The notes under the pieces were generated by a model that did not search any database, was not told where the DNA came from, and was given only the letters and a program-made list of their open reading frames with translations. A stretch of DNA of 16,356 nt. Source: TMED69 sp964642505. GTDB lineage: Bacteria; Pseudomonadota; Gammaproteobacteria; Ga0077536. Positions within the stretch are counted from its first letter, which is position 1. Each line of letters begins with the position of its first letter. The DNA lies in NCBI GenBank assembly GCA_964642505.1, contig CAZXQY010000060.1, positions 1-16,356 of the forward strand, given 5' to 3'. The translations under genes and the position numbers were made by a program. Of the stretch, positions 6,602 through 14,360 are shown one piece after another.

Positions 6602-8677
6602 ATGGAGCCAGTATCCGTTAGTTTTGACTATGGTAGTCACAAGGTCAATTTGGAGACAGGTAAAATTGCTAGACAGGCTTCGGGTGCTGTCTTAGTTAGT
6701 ATGGGTGATACGGTCGTTTTATGTACTGCTGTGGGTCAGGCCGGAGGGGAGCCTAAAGATTTTTTCCCTTTGACGGTTGACTATCAAGAGCGTACTTATT
6801 CAGCCGGTAAGATCCCCGGGGGGTTTTTCAAACGAGAAGGAAGGCCGAGCGAGAAAGAGACATTGGTGTCTCGACTAATTGATAGGCCGATACGGCCCCT
6901 TTTCCCGAAAGGTTTTAGAAACGAAGTGCAATTGATATGCACCGTTATGTCCTTAGATCCGGAGATAGATCCTGACATTCCTGCTTTACTGGGAGCTTCG
7001 GCTGCGTTAGCTATCTCGGGATTACCTTTTGGAGGTCCCATCGGCGCCGCCCGAGTGGGTTACCGAGAAGGAAAGTATCTGTTGAATCCTAGTTTCACGG
7101 ATCTAAATTCGTCGCAGTTAGATCTAGTGGTTGCGGGAACTAAAACATCTGTTTTGATGGTGGAGTCAGAGGCTAAAATTTTACCTGAAGCAACTATGCT
7201 GGGCGCGGTTAATTTCGGCCATCAAGGGATGCGTGTTGCAATAGACGCGATTACAGAGCTGGCTTCAAAGGTAGAAAAGAAGACATTCGAGTGGGCCGAA
7301 GGAAAAATTGATCAGCAATTGTCTAGTGTCATCAGAGAAGCGTTTGAGAAGAGCGTTAGTGAGGCATACGAAATTCTTGATAAATTAGAAAGACGAGATG
7401 AGTTAAAGCGACTTAGAGAGAGCATATATGAAAAAGGTAAAGCGCTAGAAGGTTTTGAAGGAGGTGATACTGAGATTGCTGCCGTTATCGATCAGTTGGA
7501 GCATGATGTCGTAAGAGGGGCTGTGCTCTCCGGTAAGGCCCGAATTGATGGAAGGAGAAAGGATGATGTACGTTCTATAGCATCTGAAATAGATCTCTTA
7601 CCCAGGACTCATGGTTCTGCACTTTTCACCCGAGGGGAGACTCAGGCCCTTGTGGTTACATCTCTAGGTACCGAAAGGGATTCTCAAATTGTAGATGCGA
7701 TCGAGGGCGAAAGACGCGATACCTTCATGCTGCATTATAATTTTCCTCCTTTCTGCGTGGGTGAGACGGGTCGGGTTGGAACTCCTAAACGTCGGGAGAT
7801 AGGTCATGGCCGCCTTGCGAAAAGAGGGATTCAGGCCGTAATGCCTGAAATGGATGCGTTTCCATATGTAATTAGAGTTGTGTCAGAAGTGACGGAGTCT
7901 AATGGTTCGAGTTCAATGGCAACCATATGTGGTACGAGTATGTCTCTCATGAATGCCGGTGTACCAGTCAGCGCACCAGTCGCTGGAATAGCCATGGGAC
8001 TTATTAAGGATGGAGACCAGTACGTAGTATTGTCCGATATTTTGGGTGACGAGGACCATCTCGGGGATATGGATTTTAAGGTGGCCGGTACTACTGAAGG
8101 GGTAACTGCCTTACAAATGGATATAAAGATTGATGGTATTACCGCGGAGATAATGGAAGTAGCACTTGAACAGGCCAAGAAGGGCCGGCTTCATATACTC
8201 GCCGAAATGAATAAAGTGATAGATTCACCACGCACTGAAATGTCAGAGTATGCTCCTCGAATAATCACTTTTCGTATACCGACCGATAAAATAAGAGACG
8301 TTATAGGGAAGGGAGGGGCTACGATTAGACAGATTACTGAGGAAACTGGAGCTACAGTAGATATTGACGATGATGGGACTATAAAGATCGCGTCTGTAGA
8401 CAACGCTGCAGGGCAGGCTGCTAGAACGAGAGTGGAGGCAATCACCGCGGATATAGAGGTAGGAAGTGTCTATGAGGGGAGGGTTCAGAAATTGATGGAC
8501 TTCGGAGCGTTCGTGAATATACTACCAGGCAAAGACGGGCTAGTACACATATCACAGATTTCGGAAGAACGTGTCGAAAATGTCAGTGATAAACTCTCAG
8601 AAGGCGACACTGTGAAGGTAAAGGTTTTGGAAGTCGATAAGCAAGGTAGGATTCGACTAAGTATGAAGGCAGTTTGA
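6602..8677 (+). CDS. pnp: Polyribonucleotide nucleotidyltransferase (PNPase)
   Basis: PNPase degrades RNA 3' to 5' with phosphate, releasing nucleoside diphosphates, and is part of the RNA degradosome in the cytoplasm. The 691 residues comprise a first RNase PH domain (LETGKIARQASGAVLVSMGD), an alpha-helical linker, and a second catalytic RNase PH domain with the CGTSMSLMNAGVP loop. GDEDHLGDMDFK at 482-493 includes D483 and D489, equivalent to the metal/catalytic aspartates D486 and D492 of E. coli. A KH domain (GKGG at 569-572) and an S1 domain (about 620-690) follow. It stops right after the S1 domain at IRLSMKAV and lacks the acidic tail of E. coli PNPase (711), which is not needed for catalysis. 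It follows rpsO and is followed after 48 bases by rpsP. Confidence 0.98.
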   Translation: MEPVSVSFDYGSHKVNLETGKIARQASGAVLVSMGDTVVLCTAVGQAGGEPKDFFPLTVDYQERTYSAGKIPGGFFKREGRPSEKETLVSRLIDRPIRPLFPKGFRNEVQLICTVMSLDPEIDPDIPALLGASAALAISGLPFGGPIGAARVGYREGKYLLNPSFTDLNSSQLDLVVAGTKTSVLMVESEAKILPEATMLGAVNFGHQGMRVAIDAITELASKVEKKTFEWAEGKIDQQLSSVIREAFEKSVSEAYEILDKLERRDELKRLRESIYEKGKALEGFEGGDTEIAAVIDQLEHDVVRGAVLSGKARIDGRRKDDVRSIASEIDLLPRTHGSALFTRGETQALVVTSLGTERDSQIVDAIEGERRDTFMLHYNFPPFCVGETGRVGTPKRREIGHGRLAKRGIQAVMPEMDAFPYVIRVVSEVTESNGSSSMATICGTSMSLMNAGVPVSAPVAGIAMGLIKDGDQYVVLSDILGDEDHLGDMDFKVAGTTEGVTALQMDIKIDGITAEIMEVALEQAKKGRLHILAEMNKVIDSPRTEMSEYAPRIITFRIPTDKIRDVIGKGGATIRQITEETGATVDIDDDGTIKIASVDNAAGQAARTRVEAITADIEVGSVYEGRVQKLMDFGAFVNILPGKDGLVHISQISEERVENVSDKLSEGDTVKVKVLEVDKQGRIRLSMKAV

Positions 8678-8725
8678 GTGATAGATAAAAATAATGTGAA
8701 AGACAACCTTCGAGGAAAGTAACTT

Positions 8726-8977
8726 ATGGTAACAATCAGGTTGGCGAGAAGAGGAGCTAAGAAGCGACCGTTTTATCACATAGTCGTGGCCGATCACCGT
8801 CGAGCGAGAGACGGTAAACACATCGAAAGATTAGGTTTTTTTAACCCTTTTGCGTCTGAATCGGAAGAGGGATTTAGGATAAATAGCGAACGATATCAGT
8901 ATTGGCTTTCGGTTGGTGCAAGACCTTCCCAAAGAGTAGAGAAGATAGTGACCAATAACCACGAATCCTCCAACTAA
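8726..8977 (+). CDS. rpsP: 30S ribosomal protein S16
   Basis: S16 is an early-binding 30S protein. MVTIRLARRGAKKRPFYHIV and IERLGFFNPFA are diagnostic, and the 83-residue length is normal for the family (82 in E. coli). The ATG at 8726 has AGGA at 8713-8716, 9 bases upstream. It begins the rpsP-rimM-trmD-rplS set. I found no clear promoter in the 48 bases after pnp, so it may be read from the upstream operon. Its TAA stop is in the same frame as the following rimM reading frame. Confidence 0.97.
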   Translation: MVTIRLARRGAKKRPFYHIVVADHRRARDGKHIERLGFFNPFASESEEGFRINSERYQYWLSVGARPSQRVEKIVTNNHESSN

Positions 8978-9001
8978 AATTTTCTGGACGGTAGATTCAG
9001 A

Positions 9002-9005
9002 GAGG
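9002..9005 (+). promoter_or_regulatory. Shine-Dalgarno deciding the rimM start
   Basis: GAGG at 9002-9005, within AGAGGG, lies 8 bases upstream of an in-frame ACG at 9014-9016. This is normal spacing for a start codon, and no ATG, GTG or TTG is present at that distance in any frame that continues into RimM. The site therefore supports ACG as initiator. Confidence 0.5.
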
Positions 9006-9013
9006 GTGCGAAC

Positions 9014-9526
9014 ACGGTAAAAGTAACTCCAGAACTTATAGAGCTTGGACAGTGCCTTGGGGCTTACGGCTTGAAGGGTGGAGTTCGTATCACTTCTTTT
9101 ACAAGACCGACGAGCAATATTTTTACTTACAAAGAATTTCTTTTAAAGAACGGGGGGCGGCACCAAAAACTTTCTCTTCAGAGAGGGTATACGTCTGGAC
9201 GTAGGTTGATTGTTTTTTTTAACGAAGTATTTGATCGCCAAACTGCGGATGATTTATCGGGTAGCTCGATATATGTGGGCCGGACGTCCCTACCTGTGTC
9301 TGGTGAAAAGGAATATTATTGGGCCGATTTGATTGGTTTTGAAGTGCTGGCTACTGATGGAAAAGAGTTGGGACTTGTCTCGGGTTTTATCGAAACCGGC
9401 GGTCATGATGTCCTTGTAGTAGCTGGTGGGAAGGAACTCCTGATTCCTTTTGTCATGGACAAGTATATATTGAAGGTAGATATGGAGAGCGAAACCATCT
9501 TTGCTGATTGGCGTTGGGACGATTGA
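9014..9526 (+). CDS. rimM: Ribosome maturation factor RimM, probable ACG start
   Basis: RimM assists assembly of the 30S head and binds S19. IELGQCLGAYGLKGGVRITS at the N-terminus corresponds to the RimM domain start (IVLGKxxxxxGxxG). EYYWADLIGFEVLA begins the PRC-barrel domain, and GGHDVLVVAGGKELLIPF with the ending VDMESETIFADW is typical of its end. The frame is open right back to the rpsP stop, but between that stop and a TTG at 9071 it contains no ATG, GTG or TTG. TTG 9071 lies within the conserved GAYGLKG motif and would delete about 19 residues. The ACG at 9014, with GAGG 8 bases upstream, gives 170 residues, the usual family length. A CTG at 8984 is possible but has no ribosome binding site. 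Gene identity is secure. Confidence 0.9.
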   Translation, partial: TVKVTPELIELGQCLGAYGLKGGVRITSFTRPTSNIFTYKEFLLKNGGRHQKLSLQRGYTSGRRLIVFFNEVFDRQTADDLSGSSIYVGRTSLPVSGEKEYYWADLIGFEVLATDGKELGLVSGFIETGGHDVLVVAGGKELLIPFVMDKYILKVDMESETIFADWRWDD

Positions 9527-9529
9527 ATC

Positions 9530-10279
9530 GTGAAGTCGTACACAGTAATAACGCTTTTCCCAGAATTAATAGACACCTATAAAAGGACAAGTATCATAGG
9601 ACGAGCCGGAAAGAATGGGCTTTTTGAGGTAAACGCCGTCAATCCAAGGGAATATGGCGAAAAGCGAAGGCATGTGGATGATACACCATATGGGGGTGGC
9701 CCAGGTATGGTGATAATGGTCGAGCCAGTCAAGCGGGCAATTGACGATATAAAAGGTTCGCTTGAGGGGGCGTGTCATGTGATAAATCTAACTCCCCAGG
9801 GAAAGATTTTCCGACAGAACGATGTTTCCGAATTAATAGAGTTTGATAATTTGGTTTTGATCGCTGGCCGTTATGAGGGTATCGACGAAAGAATTAGACA
9901 TTATGTAGATGATGAGTATTCTGTAGGAGACTTTGTTCTGAGCGGCGGCGAAATTCCAGCAATATTGGTGATAGATACAATCGTAAGAAACATACCCGGA
10001 GTTTTAGGGGATTCGTCTTCTTTAGAAACAGAGTCTCACTCAGGAGGGTTACTGGACTTTCCTCATTATACCAAACCTAGTGTTTTCGACGGTTTTTCTG
10101 TTCCTCAAGTCCTTCTGAGTGGTAATCATGCCGAGATAGAGAATTGGAGACTAAAACAACGGTTAGGTCGGACCAGTGTAAAAAGGCCCGACATGATGGA
10201 GGTTACAGACTTAGATGAGAGGGAACGAGCTCTGTTAAGCGAGTTTTTGCTTGAACAGGAAAAATCATGTGAGGATTGA
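9530..10279 (+). CDS. trmD: tRNA (guanine(37)-N1)-methyltransferase TrmD
   Basis: TrmD methylates G37 next to the anticodon using S-adenosylmethionine and prevents +1 frameshifting; it works as a cytoplasmic dimer. The 249-residue protein has VITLFPELID, the DDTPYGGGPGMVIMVEP loop, LIAGRYEGIDERI, and the SPOUT trefoil-knot motif DFVLSGGEIPAILVIDTI. LLDFPHYTKP contains the Asp (D176) that aligns with the catalytic D169 of E. coli. The start is a GTG at 9530, 3 bases after the rimM stop, with only a weak upstream GGGA, so it is probably translated by coupling. E. coli TrmD has 255 residues, so it is full-length. Confidence 0.97.
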   Translation: MKSYTVITLFPELIDTYKRTSIIGRAGKNGLFEVNAVNPREYGEKRRHVDDTPYGGGPGMVIMVEPVKRAIDDIKGSLEGACHVINLTPQGKIFRQNDVSELIEFDNLVLIAGRYEGIDERIRHYVDDEYSVGDFVLSGGEIPAILVIDTIVRNIPGVLGDSSSLETESHSGGLLDFPHYTKPSVFDGFSVPQVLLSGNHAEIENWRLKQRLGRTSVKRPDMMEVTDLDERERALLSEFLLEQEKSCED

Positions 10280-10360
10280 GAATACTGGAAGGATGTTTGA
10301 TAAAGAATCTTATCTAAAGGGCAGCGCTAGGTGTCGAAACATAATGAATACTGATCCATT

Positions 10361-10389
10361 TTGATATATCATTCGCTCTTCGATATTTA
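10361..10389 (+). promoter_or_regulatory. Possible internal promoter for rplS
   Basis: TTGATA (10361-10366) and TATTTA (10384-10389) are 17 bases apart in the 129-base trmD-rplS gap, the longest gap in this operon. The -35 matches consensus at five of six positions, the -10 at only three. A small GATAA/TTATC hairpin (10299-10314) lies upstream. An extra promoter would help match L19 levels to other ribosomal proteins, but the evidence is thin. Confidence 0.25.
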
Positions 10390-10408
10390 GATTGGGATGT
10401 GAAAGGCG

Positions 10409-10756
10409 ATGTCAAACTTACTTCAAGAGTTAGAAAAGAAGCAAATCCGGCCAGATATACCTCCATTCAGCGCAGGAGACACGTTGGTGGTACAAGTTAA
10501 GGTCAAAGAGGGCAATAGAGAGCGTCTCCAAGCTTTCGAAGGCGTCGTCATTGCGAAAAGGAATAGAGGACTTAATTCCTCTTTCACGGTGAGGAAGATT
10601 TCGCATGGAGAAGGAGTTGAAAGAGTTTTTCAGACTCATAGTCCGTTAATTGGATCGATCAAAGTAAAGAGAAGAGGCGACGTTAGGAGAGCGAAGCTAT
10701 ACTATATGCGAGATAGAAGTGGTAAGGCAGCCCGTATTAAGGAAAAAATTCGCTAG
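10409..10756 (+). CDS. rplS: 50S ribosomal protein L19
   Basis: L19 sits at the 30S-50S interface. At 115 residues it has the normal length. It shows FSAGDTLVVQVKVKEGNRER, LQAFEGVVIAKRNRGLNSSF, the VERVFQTHSPLIGSIKVKRR core and a basic C-terminus (LYYMRDRSGKAARIKEK). AAAGG at 10402-10406 is very close to the ATG at 10409. It is the last gene of the S16-RimM-TrmD-L19 set. No plus-strand terminator is visible between it and the convergent gene that follows. Confidence 0.98.
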   Translation: MSNLLQELEKKQIRPDIPPFSAGDTLVVQVKVKEGNRERLQAFEGVVIAKRNRGLNSSFTVRKISHGEGVERVFQTHSPLIGSIKVKRRGDVRRAKLYYMRDRSGKAARIKEKIR

Positions 10757-10765
10757 TTGGTGTCC

Positions 10766-10797
10766 AAAAAAGTTTCATACAAATGTTTACTGGAAAC
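10766..10797 (-). terminator. Weak possible terminator of the minus-strand glutaredoxin-like gene
   Basis: On the minus strand, GTTTC and GAAAC arms (plus 10793-10797 and 10772-10776) flank a 16-base loop and are followed by six T residues (plus 10766-10771). The arms are short, AT-rich and overlap the stop of the gene. It could act as a terminator, but the stem is weak. Confidence 0.25.
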
Positions 10798-11128
10798 GCT
10801 CTTTAAGGTATTGGATTATATCGTAAGACTCGTACATCCATTTCGACACAGATGTTGGTGGATTTCCGTCATAGAGGCAAGGGACCGTTATACTCCCTCC
10901 GTTCTCGAGTAAATTCCGGCCGTATTGAGGGTTTAGTAAAATGTCTCTCATTTCGATCGTCAGGTTTAGAATGTCAATTGCGTTTCTTACACGACTGGAA
11001 AAAAAGCATCCTTCGTAATGATACAGGGCCATTTGCGAGGTTTCTTCGTCAACTAGTGCTTGTTGTTCGGTGGTCCGCTCAACAGTAGCTAGCTTAACAC
11101 CGTTATTCGGCATTTCTTCGTAAAACAT
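10787..11128 (-). CDS. Glutaredoxin/GST N-terminal-domain-like protein with CFFS instead of CxxC
   Basis: This 113-residue protein has a thioredoxin-fold domain of the glutaredoxin/GST N-terminal type. MALYHYEGC is followed by FFSSRVR (active-site position C41-F-F-S44), then IEMRDILLNP, a GG and TVPCLYDG with the probable cis-Pro P83, and WMYESYDIIQYLKERF at the end. The preceding TEQQALVDEET segment is familiar from a gammaproteobacterial family whose members usually have CPFC. Here the second Cys and the Pro are lost, so it may be monothiol or a non-catalytic glutathione binder. The ATG at 11128 has GAGG 7 bases upstream, better than the ATG at 11134. Many relatives carry a hydrophobic N-terminal segment; this one does not. 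It lies alone on the minus strand between rplS and xerD. It is too short to be SspA. Confidence 0.8.
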   Translation of the reverse strand: MFYEEMPNNGVKLATVERTTEQQALVDEETSQMALYHYEGCFFSSRVRNAIDILNLTIEMRDILLNPQYGRNLLENGGSITVPCLYDGNPPTSVSKWMYESYDIIQYLKERFQ

Positions 11129-11154
11129 TGGCATACCTCGTTTTATAAATTAAC

Positions 11155-11183
11155 CTAATACTAAAAGGTCATGCTAATTTCAA
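11155..11183 (-). promoter_or_regulatory. Promoter of the glutaredoxin-like gene
   Basis: On the minus strand TTGAAA (plus 11178-11183) and TATTAG (plus 11155-11160) are separated by 17 bases. They match consensus at five and four positions. Transcription would start about 20 bases before the ATG at 11128. The site lies in the 68-base divergent gap shared with xerD; no equally good promoter for xerD was found there. Confidence 0.45.
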
Positions 11184-11202
11184 ATCGGCGCCTATTAACC
11201 AA

Positions 11203-12087
11203 ATGAAAGAAGACTTTCACATTGATGAATTTATCCAGCACCTATGGGTAGAGCACGGCCTCAGCCCTAATACATTATCAGCGTATCGGGCGGATATAAA
11301 TAGATTAGATAAATATTTGAAAGGTATAAAACTAGACTGCTTCCGGGCTCGGGAGGAAAATTTGGTGCAATTTATGTCATCGGCGGCTGGACAAGCTGAT
11401 CGCAGCCGCTCGAGACGTTTGTCTAGTATACGCCGGTACTATCGTTTTTTAACACGAGAGAAAATCATTTCGTTAGATCCTACTACCAATTTATTGCCTT
11501 TACGTTTAGGGCGATCGTTACCGAAAACCCTTAGCGAAGCTGATGTAGAACGGCTACTGTCTGCCCCTAGGACTGAAACAGCCTTGGGAGCTAGAGATAA
11601 AGCTATGTTGGAGACACTTTATGCTACAGGTGTTAGAGTATCGGAATTAATCGGAATCGAGTTTACCAATCTCAATCTGAGGCAAGGAGTAGTTAGGGTT
11701 ATAGGTAAAGGTAATAAGGAGAGACTCGTTCCTCTAGGAGAAGAAGCAGTCCACTGGCTTGAAAAATTCATAAAAAATAAACGGACAGAGCTGTTGGGAA
11801 AAAAAACTTCTCGGGTAATATTCGTAAGTAGGCTCGGAGAGGGAATGACGAGACAGTCCTTTTGGTATGTGGTTAAGAAGTACGCGAGAATATCGGGAAT
11901 CAAAAGTTCTATTTCTCCACACACTCTGCGGCACTGCTTCGCTACCCATTTGGTAAACAATAATGCAGATCTTAGAGTAGTTCAGAATTTGCTGGGACAC
12001 AGCAGCGTGTCGACTACGCAAATTTACACACATGTTGCTGCAGAGAGGCTAAAGCAATTGCATAAAGAGCATCATCCTAGAGGGTAA
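11203..12087 (+). CDS. xerD: Site-specific tyrosine recombinase XerD
   Basis: XerD with XerC resolves chromosome dimers at dif, activated by FtsK. The 294-residue protein (298 in E. coli) has the N-terminal SAM-like domain (WVEHGLSPNTLSAYRADINR) and the catalytic domain. All tyrosine-recombinase residues are seen: R145 in ATGVRVSEL, K169 in GKGNKER, H240 and R243 in HTLRH, H266 in LLGHSS and nucleophile Y275 in IYTH. The ending HKEHHPRG is typical of XerD rather than XerC, and so is the following dsbC gene. The ATG at 11203 lacks a clear Shine-Dalgarno. This is the chromosomal housekeeping enzyme, not a phage or integron integrase. Confidence 0.96.
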   Translation: MKEDFHIDEFIQHLWVEHGLSPNTLSAYRADINRLDKYLKGIKLDCFRAREENLVQFMSSAAGQADRSRSRRLSSIRRYYRFLTREKIISLDPTTNLLPLRLGRSLPKTLSEADVERLLSAPRTETALGARDKAMLETLYATGVRVSELIGIEFTNLNLRQGVVRVIGKGNKERLVPLGEEAVHWLEKFIKNKRTELLGKKTSRVIFVSRLGEGMTRQSFWYVVKKYARISGIKSSISPHTLRHCFATHLVNNNADLRVVQNLLGHSSVSTTQIYTHVAAERLKQLHKEHHPRG

Positions 12088-12093
12088 TGGCAA

Positions 12094-12867
12094 ATGATAG
12101 ACAGGAAAATCGTTCTCATATTATCTATTCACGCTGACAAGCGTTTGCGATTAAGATGCCTTTTTAGTCTCTTGATATTCATTTGTTTATTGGCCGACAG
12201 AAGTTTAGCTAACGAACCAACAATTGAGGAAGTAAAACGAAATCTTAGTAAAATTTTACCTATAGACAAAGAAGCGACTATTAATAAAAGTCCAATATCA
12301 GAGCTATTTGAAGTGACAGTGGGAGGTAAAGTGTTTTATGTGAGCACTGACCTTAACTATTTTGTTAGAGGAGATTTGATAGATCTACGTAGTAAAAAAA
12401 ATCTTACAGAACAGGTCAGGCGTAGTTTCCGGGCACGAAAATTCGCTTCTATAGAAAGAGGAAAGCTGATCACTTTTACTTCTACTCACAAGTATCGGAA
12501 AGCGGAAATCTACGTTTTTACTGATATAGACTGCGGTTATTGCCGAAAGTTCCACTTAGAGGTGCCGGCATTAAACGACGCGGGCGTAACTGTCCATTAT
12601 TTAGCGTTTCCCAGAAAAGGAATTGATAGTTTTTCTTCTAAAAAATCTGAGTCTGTTTGGTGCTCGGTAAATTCTGAGGAGGCTCTGACGAATGCGAAAC
12701 TGGGTAGGCGGATAAAAACAAAGGCATGTGAAAATCCTATCATCGAACAATTCCAATTGGGACTAGAAATCGGTGTGATGGGTACACCGGCAGTATATTC
12801 GTCGGACGGACTAGAGTTGGGCGGCTATCTTTCCGCCGAAGACGTTCTTAAAGAAATAACTAAATAG
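12094..12867 (+). CDS. dsbC: Periplasmic thiol:disulfide isomerase DsbC
   Basis: DsbC reshuffles wrong disulfides in periplasmic proteins and is kept reduced by DsbD. The 257-residue protein has an N-terminal hydrophobic segment (CLFSLLIFICLLA) with a probable signal-peptidase site after DRSLA. A dimerisation domain follows (about 40-105), then a thioredoxin fold with CGYC at 147-150 and cis-Pro P232 in GTP. C190 and C212 are 22 residues apart, the same spacing as the structural disulfide C141-C163 in E. coli DsbC. The pre-sequence of about 39 residues is long; a later start is possible, but AGAGGG at 12079-12084 lies 9 bases before ATG 12094. The gap to xerD is 6 bases, so the two form an operon as in Pseudomonas and E. 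coli. Confidence 0.94.
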   Translation: MIDRKIVLILSIHADKRLRLRCLFSLLIFICLLADRSLANEPTIEEVKRNLSKILPIDKEATINKSPISELFEVTVGGKVFYVSTDLNYFVRGDLIDLRSKKNLTEQVRRSFRARKFASIERGKLITFTSTHKYRKAEIYVFTDIDCGYCRKFHLEVPALNDAGVTVHYLAFPRKGIDSFSSKKSESVWCSVNSEEALTNAKLGRRIKTKACENPIIEQFQLGLEIGVMGTPAVYSSDGLELGGYLSAEDVLKEITK

Positions 12868-12883
12868 GCCTTCGGATAGCATG

Positions 12884-12892
12884 TGTTAGAAT
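12884..12892 (+). promoter_or_regulatory. Possible extended -10 promoter for hldE-hldD-waaA
   Basis: TGT followed by TAGAAT (12887-12892) forms an extended -10 element (TGnTAGAAT). No good -35 is present 17 bases upstream, which extended -10 promoters tolerate. It lies in the 58-base gap after dsbC and would start transcription about 27 bases before the hldE ATG. Confidence 0.35.
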
Positions 12893-12925
12893 CTTGGAAA
12901 GAAAAATTTGCGGTGGATTTTACTA

Positions 12926-14347
12926 ATGCAACCTATTTTTGAGCGCTTGAAAAAAGCTAGGGTGCTGGTGGTCGGCGATGTAATACTCGATAGGTACTGG
13001 GCGGGAGAGTCGCGAAGGATCTCTCCTGAGGCTCCTGTCCCTGTTGTGAACGTAGAGAAGGTCTCCAACAAGTTAGGTGGTGCGGGTAATGTTGCCGCCA
13101 ATGTGGCGTCTTTGGGGTGTTTCGTTTCATTGCTCGGATACGTGGGAGATGATCAAGAAGCCGATTTAGTGGAGGAGCTGTTGGAGCGGTCAGAAATAAA
13201 GTCAGCTGTCGTCCGGAGGAAGGATCGCAAAACCACAGTTAAATTGCGGATTATTAGCCGTGGGCAGCAGTTAGTAAGATTGGATTTTGAAGATTTAGAC
13301 GATAAATTCTCGAAAAGGTCTCTCCAAGATATTTTTGAGGGAATTGTAGACGAACACGAACTGGTTATTTTTTCAGATTATCGAAAAGGAGCTTTAGCCG
13401 ATGTAGAGCGACTAATAAGAATCGCGAAAGACGCTGAAAAGATAGTAATAGTGGATCCAAAGGGTGAAGATGTATCTCGTTATACATGTGCCGATTTAAT
13501 AACCCCCAATCTAAAGGAGTTTGAGAGTATTGCCGGTAGATGCAAAGATGAAAAGGAGATCCGTTCGAAGGCTCTCGAGGTGATCGAAAGGCATGATATT
13601 CAGAATGTCCTAATAACAAAAGGTGCTCTTGGAATGTCTTTAGTTACCAAGGACAATAGTTTCGTCCATATTCCCGCTGAGGCGGAAGATGTTTTCGACG
13701 TTACGGGAGCTGGGGATACGGTATGCGGTGTAGTAGGCGCGATGCTGGCCGTCGGTTTGCCGATCCGAGAGGCGATAAGTATTGCTAACAGAGCAGCTGG
13801 TTTAACTGTGAGAAAACTAGGTGCCGCTGTAGTCAAGATCGAAGAGTTAGATGTTCTTGATTCCGAGGATCAGTGTCGCGACAAATTAATATCCGTAGAA
13901 GCTCTAAAGCTAGAGTGCGAAAAAATCCAGCAAGAAAATGGCAAGATTGTTTTAACCAACGGATGTTTTGATGTTTTACATGTCGGTCATGTGAGGTACT
14001 TATCAGAAGCAAAAAAACTAGGGGATAAACTGGTTGTCGCATTGAATTCTGATGCTTCCGTTAAAGAAATAAAAGGAGAAAAGAGACCGATCAATAATCT
14101 TGAGGCTAGGGTCGGTGTGCTGGCTGCACTAGAGTCTGTAGATTGGGTCGTCTCCTTTGAAGATCCTACACCTATAAAAGTCATCAAGAAATTACTCCCT
14201 GACTTTTTGGTTAAAGGAGGGGACTATGAGCCATCCGAAATTGTGGGTTTTGAAGAGGTCACCGCCTACGGGGGGAAAGTGAAAACCCTCAGGTACTTTG
14301 AGAGGAACTCAACGACTAGTCTTATTGAACGAATTGAAAAATTGTAA
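12926..14347 (+). CDS. hldE: Bifunctional heptose 7-phosphate kinase / heptose 1-phosphate adenylyltransferase
   Basis: HldE phosphorylates D-glycero-beta-D-manno-heptose 7-phosphate at C1 and later adenylylates the 1-phosphate to ADP-heptose for the LPS inner core. The N-terminal ribokinase (PfkB) domain has GDVILDRYW, RISPEAPVPVV, KLGGAGNVAANVASLG and DVTGAGDT with catalytic Asp D264. The C-terminal nucleotidyltransferase domain has TNGCFDVLHVGHVRYL with the HxGH motif at 352-355, and ends near NSTTSLIERI. At 473 residues (477 in E. coli) it is a complete fusion of both domains. The ATG at 12926 has GGTGGA 8 bases upstream, better than a TTG at 12908 in the same frame. hldD follows after 13 bases. 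Confidence 0.97.
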   Translation: MQPIFERLKKARVLVVGDVILDRYWAGESRRISPEAPVPVVNVEKVSNKLGGAGNVAANVASLGCFVSLLGYVGDDQEADLVEELLERSEIKSAVVRRKDRKTTVKLRIISRGQQLVRLDFEDLDDKFSKRSLQDIFEGIVDEHELVIFSDYRKGALADVERLIRIAKDAEKIVIVDPKGEDVSRYTCADLITPNLKEFESIAGRCKDEKEIRSKALEVIERHDIQNVLITKGALGMSLVTKDNSFVHIPAEAEDVFDVTGAGDTVCGVVGAMLAVGLPIREAISIANRAAGLTVRKLGAAVVKIEELDVLDSEDQCRDKLISVEALKLECEKIQQENGKIVLTNGCFDVLHVGHVRYLSEAKKLGDKLVVALNSDASVKEIKGEKRPINNLEARVGVLAALESVDWVVSFEDPTPIKVIKKLLPDFLVKGGDYEPSEIVGFEEVTAYGGKVKTLRYFERNSTTSLIERIEKL

Positions 14348-14360
14348 ATAAGGACCTTTT

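Noticed and set aside
9071..9526. TTG 9071 as the rimM start
   Set aside because: It would delete about 19 conserved residues including the LGxxxGxxG start of the RimM domain.
10362..10371. Perfect palindrome TGATATATCA as an operator
   Set aside because: A 10-base AT-rich palindrome can arise by chance, and nothing links it to a regulator. It overlaps only a weak promoter candidate.
10757..10786. Rho-independent terminator for rplS on the plus strand
   Set aside because: The only inverted repeat nearby has its A/T tract on the wrong side for the plus strand.
10852..11088. Plus-strand open frame opposite the glutaredoxin-like gene
   Set aside because: It is antisense to a gene with clear family motifs and has no motif of its own.
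11203..12087. Tyrosine recombinase as sign of a mobile element or integron
   Set aside because: Sequence and neighbourhood (rplS upstream, dsbC downstream) identify chromosomal XerD; no attachment repeats or cassette genes are seen.
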